A stretch of DNA of 64,000 bases from PNAI01 sp035574295 (GTDB lineage: Bacteria; Pseudomonadota; Alphaproteobacteria; Rhizobiales; Xanthobacteraceae). The translations under genes were made by a program, and so were the position numbers. Positions 1 through 8,894 of this stretch are shown in pieces. The stretch is taken from positions 1 through 64,000 of the forward strand of contig DATLYX010000139.1 in assembly GCA_035574295.1 (NCBI GenBank), in the 5' to 3' direction. The notes under the pieces are model-generated. The model saw nothing but the letters and a program-made list of their open reading frames with translations. It was not told where the DNA came from and did not search any database. Each line of letters starts with the position of its first letter. The first letter of the stretch is position 1.

Positions 1-1
1 G

Positions 2-316
2 CTCGCCCGCCCCGCTTCCGATCCCCGCGTGGCCCAACGCTTCGAGCTTTATGCCTGCGGCATCGAGCTGGCCAATGGCTATGGAGAGCTGACCGACCCG
101 GCCGAGCAGCGGCGGCGCTTTGACGCGGCCATGCGCGAGAAAGAACGGCGCTACGGGGCTCGCTACCCTATTGATGAGGATTTCATGGCGGCGCTGACCG
201 CCATGCCGCCGGCAAGTGGCATCGCGCTCGGCTTCGACCGCCTGGTGATGCTCGCAACCGGGGCAAGCCGGATCGACCAGGTGCTGTGGGCACCCGTCAT
301 CGATCCGGAATCATGA
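2..316 (+). CDS. epmA: EF-P beta-lysine ligase EpmA, C-terminal part (5' end outside window)
   Basis: The reading frame is open from the left edge, so only about the last 104 codons are present. EpmA (GenX/PoxA) is a class II lysyl-tRNA-synthetase paralogue that attaches (R)-beta-lysine to a conserved lysine of elongation factor P, which helps ribosomes pass polyproline. The visible part has the family's ELANGYGEL stretch and a class II motif 3 (GIALGFDRLVM) close to the C-terminus, where the ATP-binding arginine lies. The partner epmB lies downstream at 1639, but an unrelated Bug-type gene stands between them. The identification is firm because the motif 3 context and the short C-terminus fit EpmA rather than full-length LysS. 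Confidence 0.9.
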   Translation, partial: LARPASDPRVAQRFELYACGIELANGYGELTDPAEQRRRFDAAMREKERRYGARYPIDEDFMAALTAMPPASGIALGFDRLVMLATGASRIDQVLWAPVIDPES

Positions 317-441
317 CCAGCGCGGGCATGCGTCGCCCGATTGACCATCGCAAGCGCACCGCACTACGCTCGCACGTGGAGGCACTTCCGACCGCTTGGG
401 CTTGCGCGGTACGGAGCCGGTGAATGACGAAAGGACACCCC

Positions 442-1410
442 ATGCTCGATCTTCGCGTTTCACGCTTGGCGCTCGTTTGCGCCGCTCTGGCCGCCGCCGT
501 TACACCGCCCGCCTCCGCGCAAACCTATCCGGCGCAGAACGTGACCGTGATCGTCGCCTTCCCCGCCGGCGGCCTTGCCGACATCATCGGCCGTCTGGTC
601 GCGACCAAACTTTCGGACCGGCTGAAGCAAAGCTTCGTGGTGGAAAATCGCGGCGGCGCCGGCGGCAACCTCGCCGCCAAGGCGGTCGCCGGCGCGGCTG
701 CTGACGGCTACACGCTGCTGGTGACGACTTCGGCGCTGGCGGTCAACGCCACGGCGTCAAAGAACAAGGGATTTGAGACCAGCGACCTGCGGCCGGTCGC
801 CATCGTCGCCTTCAGTCCGGACGTCATCGCCGTCAATCCAAAAAATCCCGCCCAGGACCTCAAACAGTTCATCGCCACCGCCAAAGAAAAGAGTTTCACC
901 TACGGCAGCGCCGGAGTCGGCACCGGTCCCTACATCGGCGCCGAGTATTTTTTCCGCGAGGTGACCAAGGTGAAATACGTGCAGGTGCCATTCCAGGGCG
1001 GCGCCCCGGCAATCACTGCAGTGCTCGGCGGACATGTCGATGCCATCGTGCTGACGCTTCCGCCGGTGACCCCGCACATCCGCAGCGGCGCGCTGCGCGG
1101 GCTCGGCGTGGCCGCCGCCAAGCGCAACGCGGCGATCCCCGACGTGCCGACCTTTGCCGAGATGGGATACCCCAATATTTATTCGGGCTCCTGGGTCGGC
1201 GTGTTTGCGCCTGCCAAGACTCCGGATGCCGTCGTGGCAAAGCTGAATGCGGAAATCAATGCCGCAATGAAGGAACCGGACTCGCTTGATCGGTTGGCCA
1301 AGGCCGGCTTCGATCCGGTTGTGTTTGATGTCCCGGGGACCAACAAATATTTCACCGAGGACGTCGAGCGCTGGAGCAAAATGGTCAAGGCCATCGGCTT
1401 CAGCAACTAA
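442..1410 (+). CDS. Bug/TctC family periplasmic solute-binding protein (orphan)
   Basis: This is a tripartite tricarboxylate transporter receptor-family protein of about 322 aa, expected to bind a carboxylate or aromatic acid in the periplasm. The N-terminus has a signal peptide ending near PASAQ, followed by the typical YPAQNVTVIVAFPAGG start of the mature Bug fold. The GGAGGNLAA loop and the C-terminal Bug fold are also present. ATG 442 is preferred because AAAGGA lies six bases upstream; an in-frame ATG at 424 is the alternative. No tctA or tctB membrane genes are adjacent, which is usual for the many orphan Bug proteins in alpha- and betaproteobacteria. Its position between epmA and epmB is odd. 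The ligand cannot be read from the sequence. Confidence 0.88.
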   Translation: MLDLRVSRLALVCAALAAAVTPPASAQTYPAQNVTVIVAFPAGGLADIIGRLVATKLSDRLKQSFVVENRGGAGGNLAAKAVAGAAADGYTLLVTTSALAVNATASKNKGFETSDLRPVAIVAFSPDVIAVNPKNPAQDLKQFIATAKEKSFTYGSAGVGTGPYIGAEYFFREVTKVKYVQVPFQGGAPAITAVLGGHVDAIVLTLPPVTPHIRSGALRGLGVAAAKRNAAIPDVPTFAEMGYPNIYSGSWVGVFAPAKTPDAVVAKLNAEINAAMKEPDSLDRLAKAGFDPVVFDVPGTNKYFTEDVERWSKMVKAIGFSN

Positions 1411-1520
1411 AGCTTTGAAAATTTTTGCACGAGAAAATCGCGATGGCGGCTTCGGTTGTGCGAGGCCCCCGTTGTCTGCGCAGCTTGCGCATCGCGAAGT
1501 AAGCATTTAACGGGAGCGCA

Positions 1521-1534
1521 ATGTCGCGCGACAT
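1521..1534. repeat. 14-bp perfect palindrome upstream of epmB
   Basis: ATGTCGCGCGACAT is a perfect self-complementary 14-mer about 105 bp before the epmB start. It could be an operator or a chance GC-rich palindrome; no known regulator site is recognised. Confidence 0.4.
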
Positions 1535-1569
1535 CGCGATCACGCACGTTTATATGACTGGTGCAGCTT

Positions 1570-1602
1570 GGCGGCGCGGCGGCGGCGCGGCGGCGGCGCG
1601 GA
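1570..1602 (+). repeat. 11-bp tandem repeat, three copies, just upstream of epmB
   Basis: Three head-to-tail copies of GGCGGCGCGGC, the last with one mismatch, end about 36 bp before the epmB start codon. They lie in what should be the 5' leader of epmB. Such slippage-prone repeats may vary in copy number between strains. Confidence 0.75.
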
Positions 1603-1638
1603 CATTGTTGCGCGCCCAACATTCGAGGTATCGCTGCG

Positions 1639-2691
1639 ATGAATGCCATCAACAAACCCTTACGCAACCTGCCCGATCTCATTGATGCCGGACTCGTACC
1701 GGCGACGCGAATCGAGGCGCTCACGGAGGTCGCCAGGCGCTATGCGGTCGCCATCACCCCGGCGATGGCCGCGCTGATCGACCGCGGCGACCCCGCCGAC
1801 CCCATCGCGCGCCAGTTCGTTCCCGATCCCGCGGAGTGCCAACGCCGGCCGGGCGAAACCGCGGACCCGATCGGCGACTTCGCGCACAGCCCGGTCGACG
1901 GGATCGTGCATCGTTACCCCGACCGCGTGCTGCTGAAACTCACGCATCTGTGCGCGGTCTATTGCCGCTTCTGTTTCCGCCGCGAGATGATCGGCCCGGC
2001 GGCGCGCGGCCTCGACAAGGAGGGGCTCGAACGCGCCCTCGCCTATATCGCCGCGCATCCGGAAATCTGGGAGGTGATCCTCACCGGCGGCGATCCGCTG
2101 ATCCTTTCGCCGCGCCGCCTCAAACAGGTCGTGGCGCGGCTTGCCGCAATCCCCCACCTCGCCGTGATCCGCGTGCACACCCGCATGCCCGTCGCCGATC
2201 CCACGCGCATCACACCGGCGCTCGTGCGCGCGATCAAAGCGCCCGGCAAAGCGACCTACGTCGTGCTGCACGCCAACCACCCGCGCGAGCTCACCGCCGC
2301 GGCGCGCTCAGCCTGCGCACGCATCGTCGACGCCGGCATCCCGATGCTGAGCCAGTCGGTGCTGCTCAGGGGCGTCAACGACGATCCGCAAACGCTCGCC
2401 GCACTGATGCGCGCCTTCGTCGCCTGCCGCATCAAGCCGTACTATCTGCACCATGCCGATCTGGCGCCGGGCACCGCGCACCTGCGCACCACCATCGAGG
2501 AGGGACAGGATCTGATGCGCGGCTTGCACGGCCGCGTTTCCGGCCTCTGCCAGCCCGCCTATGTGCTCGACATTCCCGGCGGCCACGGCAAATCGCCCAT
2601 CGGACCCACCTATCTCGTCGCCGATTCGCCCGGCCGTTATCGTATCGAGGACTTCAACGGAGGAGTCCATTGCTATCCGCCGACGACGTGA
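1639..2691 (+). CDS. epmB: EF-P lysine 2,3-aminomutase EpmB (radical SAM)
   Basis: EpmB is a KamA-family radical SAM, PLP-dependent enzyme of 350 aa that converts (S)-alpha-lysine to (R)-beta-lysine for use by EpmA on elongation factor P. The CxxxCxxC cluster ligands are C105, C109 and C112 in LCAVYCRFCFRRE. The barrel motif ILTGGDPL follows, and the PLP lysine is in GGHGKSP near the C-terminus. ATG 1639 is chosen because GAGGTA lies about nine bases upstream and the family homology begins there; the frame stays open upstream to a GTG at 1561. The stop overlaps the next gene by about 22 bp, suggesting translational coupling with the cupin. The efp gene itself is not in the window. Confidence 0.92.
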   Translation: MNAINKPLRNLPDLIDAGLVPATRIEALTEVARRYAVAITPAMAALIDRGDPADPIARQFVPDPAECQRRPGETADPIGDFAHSPVDGIVHRYPDRVLLKLTHLCAVYCRFCFRREMIGPAARGLDKEGLERALAYIAAHPEIWEVILTGGDPLILSPRRLKQVVARLAAIPHLAVIRVHTRMPVADPTRITPALVRAIKAPGKATYVVLHANHPRELTAAARSACARIVDAGIPMLSQSVLLRGVNDDPQTLAALMRAFVACRIKPYYLHHADLAPGTAHLRTTIEEGQDLMRGLHGRVSGLCQPAYVLDIPGGHGKSPIGPTYLVADSPGRYRIEDFNGGVHCYPPTT

Positions 2692-3095
2692 TCCGTTGGC
2701 TTTCGCTCAGTCCGCATCCCGAGGGCGGACATTTCCGCGAAACCTTCCGCGATCCGCGCACGCTTCCCGACGGACGCGCCGCTTCCACCGCCATCTACTT
2801 CCTGCTCCGCCGCGGCGAGCGTTCGCAGTGGCACCGCATCGATGCGACCGAGCTTTGGCACTGGTATGCCGGCGCCCCGCTGCGCCTTTCCATGGCCGGA
2901 GACGGCCCGACGAAAACACTGCTGCTCGGGCCGGATCTGGCAGCGGGCGCCCGACCGCAGGCGGTGGTGCCCGCCGGCCATTGGCAGACGGCCGAGACCC
3001 TCGGCGATTGGACCCTGTGCGGCTGCACCGTGGCGCCGGGTTTTGAATTCCGGTACTTCGAACTGGCGCCCGCCGGCTGGTTCCCGGAGCGATGA
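2670..3095 (+). CDS. DUF985 cupin protein
   Basis: A 141-aa cupin of the DUF985 (Cupin_5) family. The hallmark start LSPHPEGGHFRETFRD is followed by the small beta-barrel with WHRIDATELWHWYAG, which carries the likely metal-binding histidines, and ends in GFEFRYFELA. Members are single-domain cupins of unsettled biochemical function. The TTG start at 2670 is preferred because GGAGGAG sits four bases upstream; it lies inside the epmB 3' end, so the two genes are probably co-translated. A GTG at 2688 is an alternative. Whether it has anything to do with EF-P modification is unknown. Confidence 0.85.
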   Translation: MLSADDVIRWLSLSPHPEGGHFRETFRDPRTLPDGRAASTAIYFLLRRGERSQWHRIDATELWHWYAGAPLRLSMAGDGPTKTLLLGPDLAAGARPQAVVPAGHWQTAETLGDWTLCGCTVAPGFEFRYFELAPAGWFPER

Positions 3096-3111
3096 GCTCG
3101 GAACCGTCTGT

Positions 3112-4791
3112 TCAGGCCGCCTTCACGCGTTCGAGGAACATGTCCACTAGGCGGTCGAACTTGTCGGCTGCCGCAGCCGAGGCACTTGAGGCGATCCTCA
3201 CCTGCTCAGCCGCCCCATTGGTCCGCCGCACGGCGGAGGCCAATTCCTCGACCGCCCGGGAGAGGCCCGCGGTCCAGCCCGCCGCGTCCTGCAGATTTCT
3301 GGAAATCATGGTAGTGGCTTGGGTCTGACTGGCCACCGCCGCGGAAATCGTTGCCGCGTGGCCTGCCGCTTCGTCATTAGTCTTCACGATGGTTTGTATG
3401 GCGTTGACCGCTTCCTCGGTCCGCCGACGCATCTCTGCGATACGGGCATTGATGTTTTCCGTGGCGGCCGCGGTCTGCGCGGCCAAGGACTTCACCTCCG
3501 CCGCCACAACGGCAAAACCCTTTCCGGCAGCACCTGCGCGCGCGGCCTCGATCGTGGCATTGAGGGCCAAGAGGTTGGTCTGGCTCGCCACCGACTCGAT
3601 GAAAGCCGCAACGTCGCCGATGGTTTGCGCGGTCTCCGAAAGGCCGTCGATCGTGTGCGACGTAGCGCTCGCGCGCTGGGCCGCTTCCCCAATGGCGATT
3701 TCCGCCTGCTTGACCGAGCGCGCCATGGTCTCGATGGTGAGGTTCAATTCTTTGGTCGCCGCCGCGACATTGGCGACATTGGTCGAGACCTCGTGGGATA
3801 CTTCGGTCGCCCGCGTCGCGCCGGTTTGTGTGTCGGCGGCGGCCGCCGCCAGACCCTCGGTGGCTTGACGCATCGCCTGCACGGCCTTGGCCCCTTCGCT
3901 CAAGGCGGCAACCACCGCGGCGCGAAACTCGCCCAGGATCGCCTCCAGCCGCTCGCGCCGCGCGTCGCGTTCGGCCGCATCGCGCAGGCGCTCCGCCGCA
4001 AGTTTTCGCCGCTCACTGGCCTGTTGGCGCAGGCTTTCGAGCGCCGTCATGATTGCGCCGATCTCATCGACACGGTTTGAACTGCCAACCGGCGTGCTTA
4101 CGTCGCCCGTCGCAATACGGGAGACCGCCGCGATCACTTCGCCGATCGGCCGCTGTATGCCGTAATGCAGCACCAACCATCCCACGGTGAGTAACGCCGC
4201 CAGTGCCGCCAAAAGCGCGATCACGATCGTGCTGCGGGTCTGTCGGGCGCTGCGATTGCGCACAGCGGCGGCCTCCTGTGCGTTGGTTTTGGCGCCTGCG
4301 TCCGCCTGCGCGACGATGTCCCGCACGCGCTCAGCGTGCTTGACCACTGAAAACAGATGGAAGCGGAACACGTCGGTTCCACCCTGCGCAACGTCGTTCT
4401 TAATTTCTTCCCACGAACGACGGATTTCGCTCACCGCCTCGAACAGCGACTGGCGGTCGTCCTTGGTCAGATAACGCGCAAGCATCGGATCGATGAGCTC
4501 CCGCCTAGCCTCAAGTTCGGCGAGTGTTGCTTCGCCCTTGGCGAGCACGGTCTTCTGCTCGTCAGGCATGAGATCGAACACCAGGGAGGAAAATGTCGTC
4601 GCCGTCTGCAGCGCGATCAGCACCACCTCATGTATCGCATCGCTCCGCAGCTCGGCTTCCCGTTCCGCCTCGCTGTGACGCTGCAGTTCGGCCAACTCAT
4701 GCAAGTTGAGGCCGACAATGCCCACCATGACCAAGGCACCGCTGGCAAATAATCCGATGACCCGTTGTCGCAGCCCGAGGCGCCTGAGCAT
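3112..4791 (-). CDS. Methyl-accepting chemotaxis protein
   Basis: A 559-aa transmembrane chemoreceptor. A first membrane helix (about residues 11-30) and a second (about 187-210) bracket a roughly 155-residue, mostly helical sensory region. A HAMP segment (about 211-265) follows, with RPIGEVIAAVSRIATGD and RVDEIG. The cytoplasmic coiled coil ends in the highly conserved signalling hairpin around 398-431 (VASQTNLLALNATIEAARAG), which contacts CheA and CheW. There is no C-terminal CheR-binding pentapeptide. No other che genes are nearby, so it probably feeds a chemotaxis system encoded elsewhere. It converges on the cupin gene with only 16 bp between stops. The ligand is unknown. Confidence 0.93.
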   Translation of the reverse strand: MLRRLGLRQRVIGLFASGALVMVGIVGLNLHELAELQRHSEAEREAELRSDAIHEVVLIALQTATTFSSLVFDLMPDEQKTVLAKGEATLAELEARRELIDPMLARYLTKDDRQSLFEAVSEIRRSWEEIKNDVAQGGTDVFRFHLFSVVKHAERVRDIVAQADAGAKTNAQEAAAVRNRSARQTRSTIVIALLAALAALLTVGWLVLHYGIQRPIGEVIAAVSRIATGDVSTPVGSSNRVDEIGAIMTALESLRQQASERRKLAAERLRDAAERDARRERLEAILGEFRAAVVAALSEGAKAVQAMRQATEGLAAAAADTQTGATRATEVSHEVSTNVANVAAATKELNLTIETMARSVKQAEIAIGEAAQRASATSHTIDGLSETAQTIGDVAAFIESVASQTNLLALNATIEAARAGAAGKGFAVVAAEVKSLAAQTAAATENINARIAEMRRRTEEAVNAIQTIVKTNDEAAGHAATISAAVASQTQATTMISRNLQDAAGWTAGLSRAVEELASAVRRTNGAAEQVRIASSASAAAADKFDRLVDMFLERVKAA

Positions 4792-4848
4792 TGATCGAAC
4801 CTGTTATCTCGCACGCAAAGCGCGCGGAGGTCCCGACCACAATCGGGG

Positions 4849-5118
4849 TCAGCTTCTGTGCTCTTTCACCACGCTGCCGGTCACCGGATTGAAATAGATC
4901 TCGATCCGCTTGCCCGTCTTGTCCCAGCCGTAGATTTCGTAGCAATTCCCCTTGGTCACTTTGAAAACTCGCACCTTGTAGCCTTGGCTAGCAATTTTTG
5001 CCTTCATGTCGCTTTCGCTGATCCACTTGTCCTTGGATTCGGACGTGCAGTTGGGATCATCGGCAAGGGCCGGACCGCTCATAGCAATGACTAAGGCAAG
5101 AGCCGTAATACAGCGCAT
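4849..5118 (-). CDS. Small secreted PepSY-domain protein
   Basis: An 89-aa protein with a signal peptide (cleavage near ALADDPN) and a mature part of about 70 residues shaped like a single PepSY domain. It has the motif WISESDMKAKIASQGY, an aromatic YEIYGWDKTGKR strand, and IYFNPVTGSVVKEH at the end. PepSY proteins are periplasmic and have been linked to protease inhibition, metal or redox roles. Two cysteines in the mature protein (NCTSES and GNCYEIY) could form a disulfide. The start is well supported by AGGAGGG ahead of the ATG. It lies just upstream of the chemoreceptor on the same strand; a functional link is only a guess. Confidence 0.82.
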   Translation of the reverse strand: MRCITALALVIAMSGPALADDPNCTSESKDKWISESDMKAKIASQGYKVRVFKVTKGNCYEIYGWDKTGKRIEIYFNPVTGSVVKEHRS

Positions 5119-5261
5119 GGAAATACCCTCCTTTAAGGCGCGGAAATTTCCACATTTCAGTATCGGGATTTCTGCTTAAAATCCTGTAAACTATGAATTT
5201 AGGCACCGTGGCTGCCGGAATGCGCAGATCGATTCCTTTGCTGCACCGGTCGAAGACCAGC

Positions 5262-6353
5262 TCAGTGCAGCCGGCTTTGGTTCTTCGCCTGCCAGAACCC
5301 GAGCAGCCGTTGCGCCGTTGGCCGGGTCAGCCGGGCATAGTCCGCCCGTGCCTGCTGAAGATCGGCCTCCGAGATCGGATGGGCGGGCAGGCGACGCTGC
5401 AGGATAATCTGCACCGTCTGCCAGCTCAAATCGGCGGCCTTGCAGGCGACCAAGAGTCCGCCCCAGTGGAGTGTGCGCATCAACCGCTCCACCAAATCAA
5501 AGTGCGCCCGGCATAAGAGTGCCAACGCCGCGCACATTTCCGGAAGCTTCGAGGCTTTGGCAAATTCCGCGAGCGCCGCCTCATTCAGTCGATTCTCCTG
5601 CTGCAAGGCGAGGACACGATTTTGGGCCTCGCCAAAGTCGCGCGGTTCAGCTTCTGCTTGTTCGATCACAGTATTGCAAATCTCGCTCAAAACCCTTTTG
5701 ATTTCCGCATGTACTTCGGCCGGGGCGGTCGCCAATAGGCGCTTGCGTACGACGTCCGTCGCCTCCTCCACCAGTTTGCGCAACAGCGGCACAGGCACGT
5801 CAAGCCGCTGACCGACCGATTCGGCAAGGCATGCGTCATTTTTTGCATAATTGACGAGGATGGCAAATCCGGTCTTGGAAAAGATGGCGCCGTGATTTTG
5901 CGCAAGCTTGTAGTAAACCTCCCGGCTGCCGCATTCGAGCAGCGCATCGGTCACTGGTTCCTCCAGCAGCGTTCGCCCGGCGATAGCCAGATGATGCTTT
6001 TCTCCTTTGGATTTGATGATTCTAACCAGGTCCGCGCTGCTCAGCCGCTCCGACTGCAACAGCACCGGGCCAGCCACCAGGATGTCGTCGTGGCTTGCCA
6101 GTTGCCGGATCACACCGACCGGCGCGTTCGGCGCCGGCGCAAGCCGCTCGCTCAGTCGCGCCAACGCCCTGAGCTCGACGTGACGGATCAACCGCAGCAA
6201 TACGTCGTCGAACAGACCAACCTGCTGCTCGTTGATATAGGGGGCATTCTCAAGAAACAGGTCCGTCACGCGCTCAAGCACGGCAACCCGCTTGTCGAGC
6301 GGGCTGCTCTGCATCGCATCTTCCAGTTCGGCGATAACGGAACTCGGCAGCAT
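5262..6353 (-). CDS. DUF2336 domain protein
   Basis: A 363-aa, all-helical cytoplasmic protein with no signal peptide or membrane helix. It matches the alphaproteobacterial DUF2336 family: an N-terminal helical-repeat region with segments such as ELRALARLSERLAPAPNAP and VIRQLASHDDILVAGPVLLQS, then a C-terminal helical part. Members resemble HEAT-like repeat scaffolds, and some DUF2336 proteins are known from motility or biofilm regulation in alphaproteobacteria. The nearby chemoreceptor makes a signalling role conceivable but unproven. The stretch 6354-6616 after its start holds no gene that I can support. Confidence 0.8.
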   Translation of the reverse strand: MLPSSVIAELEDAMQSSPLDKRVAVLERVTDLFLENAPYINEQQVGLFDDVLLRLIRHVELRALARLSERLAPAPNAPVGVIRQLASHDDILVAGPVLLQSERLSSADLVRIIKSKGEKHHLAIAGRTLLEEPVTDALLECGSREVYYKLAQNHGAIFSKTGFAILVNYAKNDACLAESVGQRLDVPVPLLRKLVEEATDVVRKRLLATAPAEVHAEIKRVLSEICNTVIEQAEAEPRDFGEAQNRVLALQQENRLNEAALAEFAKASKLPEMCAALALLCRAHFDLVERLMRTLHWGGLLVACKAADLSWQTVQIILQRRLPAHPISEADLQQARADYARLTRPTAQRLLGFWQAKNQSRLH

Positions 6354-6616
6354 GTAACCTCTGAGAGGCGCAAACCGGCGCCGAGCGCTTCAGGTACGGG
6401 CACCTATCACGTAAGCCGATTTATTTTTCTTAAACGGCGTCGATTTTCGACTGCAAGTTTTTTAGTCAAATCCACGTGAGCCGCGGCGTGAAGCAGCGGT
6501 CAAGATGACGACCGGCCCCGACGGCATCGCAGCGGATCGCACCCGAGCCACAAGAGCAAAGCCTCGGTGATCGGTGGGGTAGCGACTGGATGTGCGATGC
6601 CTGGGGCGACGACGCT

Positions 6617-7342
6617 TTACACCATCACCTGCCCGCCGTTTGCCGACAGGGTCGAGCCGGTGATGAAACCCGCATCGTCGGAGGCGAGGAACACGACACA
6701 ACGCGCGATCTCCTCGGGCTCGCCCAGCCGTCCAACCGGGATCAGCGGCAAAATCGATTTTTCCAGCACGTCCTTCGGCACCGCCTGCACCATTTCGGTG
6801 TTGATATAGCCCGGGCAAATCGCGTTCACCGTGATGCCGAGGCGCGCACACTCCTGCGCCAGCGCCTTGGTGAAGCCGAGTTCGCCGGCCTTCGCCGCCG
6901 AATAGTTGGTCTGCCCCATCTGCCCCTTCTGGCCGTTGATGGAGGAGATGTTGATGATGCGGCCGAACTTGCGTTCGCGCATGCTTTCGATCACCGGCCG
7001 GCACATATTGAACAGCGAGTTGAGATTCGTGTTGATGACCGCCGTCCACTGCTCGGGCTTCATGCGATGGAACATAGCGTCCCGGGTGATCCCGGCATTG
7101 TTGACCAGCACCTCGATGGGGCCGAGATCGGCCGCCACCTGTTGCACGCCGGCGGCACAGGCCTCATAGGAAGAGACGTCCCACTTGTAGACCGGGATGC
7201 CGGTTTCCGCTTTGAACTTTTGTGCCGCCGCATCGTTGCCGCCGTAGTTGGCGGCAACGCGATAGCCAGCCGCTTTGAGTGCCCTGCAGATCGCCGCGCC
7301 GATGCCGCGCGTGCCTCCCGTAACCAACGCTACCCGAGACAT
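6617..7342 (-). CDS. phaB: Acetoacetyl-CoA reductase PhaB
   Basis: A 241-aa short-chain dehydrogenase that reduces acetoacetyl-CoA to (R)-3-hydroxybutyryl-CoA with NADPH, the second step of polyhydroxybutyrate synthesis. It has the N-terminal TGGTRGIG dinucleotide loop, the NNAG motif at 81-84, catalytic S134/Y147/K151 (YSAAK) and the PhaB-specific GRIINISSINGQKGQ and QTNYSAAKAG segments. ATG 7342 follows GGGGAGG, and homology begins there. It lies 142 bp downstream of phaA on the same strand, the usual phaAB order, and is probably co-transcribed with it. Confidence 0.95.
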   Translation of the reverse strand: MSRVALVTGGTRGIGAAICRALKAAGYRVAANYGGNDAAAQKFKAETGIPVYKWDVSSYEACAAGVQQVAADLGPIEVLVNNAGITRDAMFHRMKPEQWTAVINTNLNSLFNMCRPVIESMRERKFGRIINISSINGQKGQMGQTNYSAAKAGELGFTKALAQECARLGITVNAICPGYINTEMVQAVPKDVLEKSILPLIPVGRLGEPEEIARCVVFLASDDAGFITGSTLSANGGQVMV

Positions 7343-7484
7343 GACGCCGACACCTCCCCTTACTCGCCGCGCCCCGCCACAAAGCGCCCGGCGACCCCGC
7401 ACGCAAAGACGTGGCGGCAACGTTCACCGGATCATCCGTACGCAAGGATGATGACAAAAATTCTGCCCGCCCTCGCATCTCGCC

Positions 7485-8660
7485 TTAGCGCTCCACACAC
7501 ATGGCAATGCCCATCCCGCCGCCGATGCAAAGCGTGGCGAGGCCCTTTTTGGCATTACGCCTCTGCATTTCGTACAGGAGTGTGACCAGTACCCGCGCCC
7601 CCGACGCACCGATGGGATGGCCGAGCGCGATCGCCCCGCCGTTCACGTTAACCTTATTGGTATCCCAGGCAAGATCCTTGTTCACCGCGCAGGCCTGCGC
7701 CGCAAAGGCTTCGTTGGCCTCGATCAGATCGAGATCCTCCACCTTCCAGCCGGCCTTCTTCAACGCTGCGCGCGAGGCCGGTATCGGCCCCGTACCCATG
7801 ATCGCAGGGTCAACTCCCGCCTGCGCCCACGACACAATGCGCGCAAGCGGTTTCTTGCCAAGTCTTTGCGCTTCGCTTGCCTTCATCAGCACCACGGCGG
7901 CCGCGCCGTCGTTGATGCCGGAGGCGTTGCCGGCGGTGACAGTGCCGTCCTTGTCGAACGCCGGCTTGAGTTTCGCAATGGCCTCCAGGGTGGTGCCGTG
8001 TTTCGGATATTCGTCGGTATCAACCACGGTGTCGCCCTTGCGGTTCTTCACCGTCACCGGAGCGATCTCGTCCTTGAACTTGCCGGCCTTCTGCGCGGCC
8101 TCGGCCTTGTTCTGCGACTTGACTGCAAATTCGTCCTGTTGCTGGCGCGTGATCTGCCACTGCTTGGCGACGTTCTCCGCCGTATTGCCCATGTGATAGC
8201 CGTTGAAGGCGTCCCAGAGGCCGTCCTTGATCATGGTATCGATCATTTCCAGCGGACCCATCTTGACCCCGTTGCGCAGGTGCGCGCAGTGCGGCGCCTG
8301 ACTCATGGATTCCTGTCCTCCCGCCACCACCACCTCGGCATCCCCGTTGAGCAACGCCTGATAGCCGAGCGCCACCGCGCGCAGGCCGGATCCGCAGAGC
8401 TGGTTGACGCCCCACGCCGGCACCTCGACCGGGAGCCCGGCGGCGATCGACGCCTGGCGTGCCGGGTTCTGGCCTTGTCCCGCGGTGAGGATTTGCCCCA
8501 TGATCACCTCCGAAACGCGACCCTTCTCCACCCCGGCGCGTTCCAGCGCCGCCGTAATCGCGACTTTTCCAAGCTCATGGGCCGGCAGGCTGGCCAACGC
8601 TCCGTTGAAAGCGCCGATCGGCGTGCGCGCCGCGCTGACGATGACGATGTCGTCTTTCAT
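7485..8660 (-). CDS. phaA: Acetyl-CoA acetyltransferase PhaA (thiolase)
   Basis: A 391-aa biosynthetic thiolase that condenses two acetyl-CoA to acetoacetyl-CoA, the entry step to polyhydroxybutyrate. The nucleophilic cysteine is C89 (NQLCGSGLRAV). The other active-site parts are NEAFAAQA, the histidine in GHPIGASGAR and the second cysteine in CIGGGMG at the C-terminus. Length and motifs match PhaA closely. ATG 8660 has AGGAGA upstream. It is the first gene of a phaA-phaB unit and diverges from the regulator phaR, with 234 bp between them that should hold both promoters. Confidence 0.95.
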   Translation of the reverse strand: MKDDIVIVSAARTPIGAFNGALASLPAHELGKVAITAALERAGVEKGRVSEVIMGQILTAGQGQNPARQASIAAGLPVEVPAWGVNQLCGSGLRAVALGYQALLNGDAEVVVAGGQESMSQAPHCAHLRNGVKMGPLEMIDTMIKDGLWDAFNGYHMGNTAENVAKQWQITRQQQDEFAVKSQNKAEAAQKAGKFKDEIAPVTVKNRKGDTVVDTDEYPKHGTTLEAIAKLKPAFDKDGTVTAGNASGINDGAAAVVLMKASEAQRLGKKPLARIVSWAQAGVDPAIMGTGPIPASRAALKKAGWKVEDLDLIEANEAFAAQACAVNKDLAWDTNKVNVNGGAIALGHPIGASGARVLVTLLYEMQRRNAKKGLATLCIGGGMGIAMCVER

Positions 8661-8894
8661 GGGAGGTCTCCTGTGGTTTGTTGCTCTCTCCGATAGCCCC
8701 TGGGCCCCGCGCTGTCCATATATGGACGCCGGCCGCAATCGACAGTCTTGACCGCGGCGGCGAAGGCGCTTTCACTGTTAAGAGCGACGTGCCATAAACG
8801 AGCCGGATATATTGCCCGGAAATTGGCCCGGAACGGCAGAGCCGTTGTTAGCCGGCGGAGCGGCGCCGACCCGAGCGCGATGCGACGAGCCAAC

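Noticed and set aside
7431..7452. ATCATCC/GGATGAT inverted repeat between phaA and phaB as a terminator
   Set aside because: There is no T-run on the minus strand after the stem, so it does not look like an intrinsic terminator. It may be a fragment of the BIME-like repeat.
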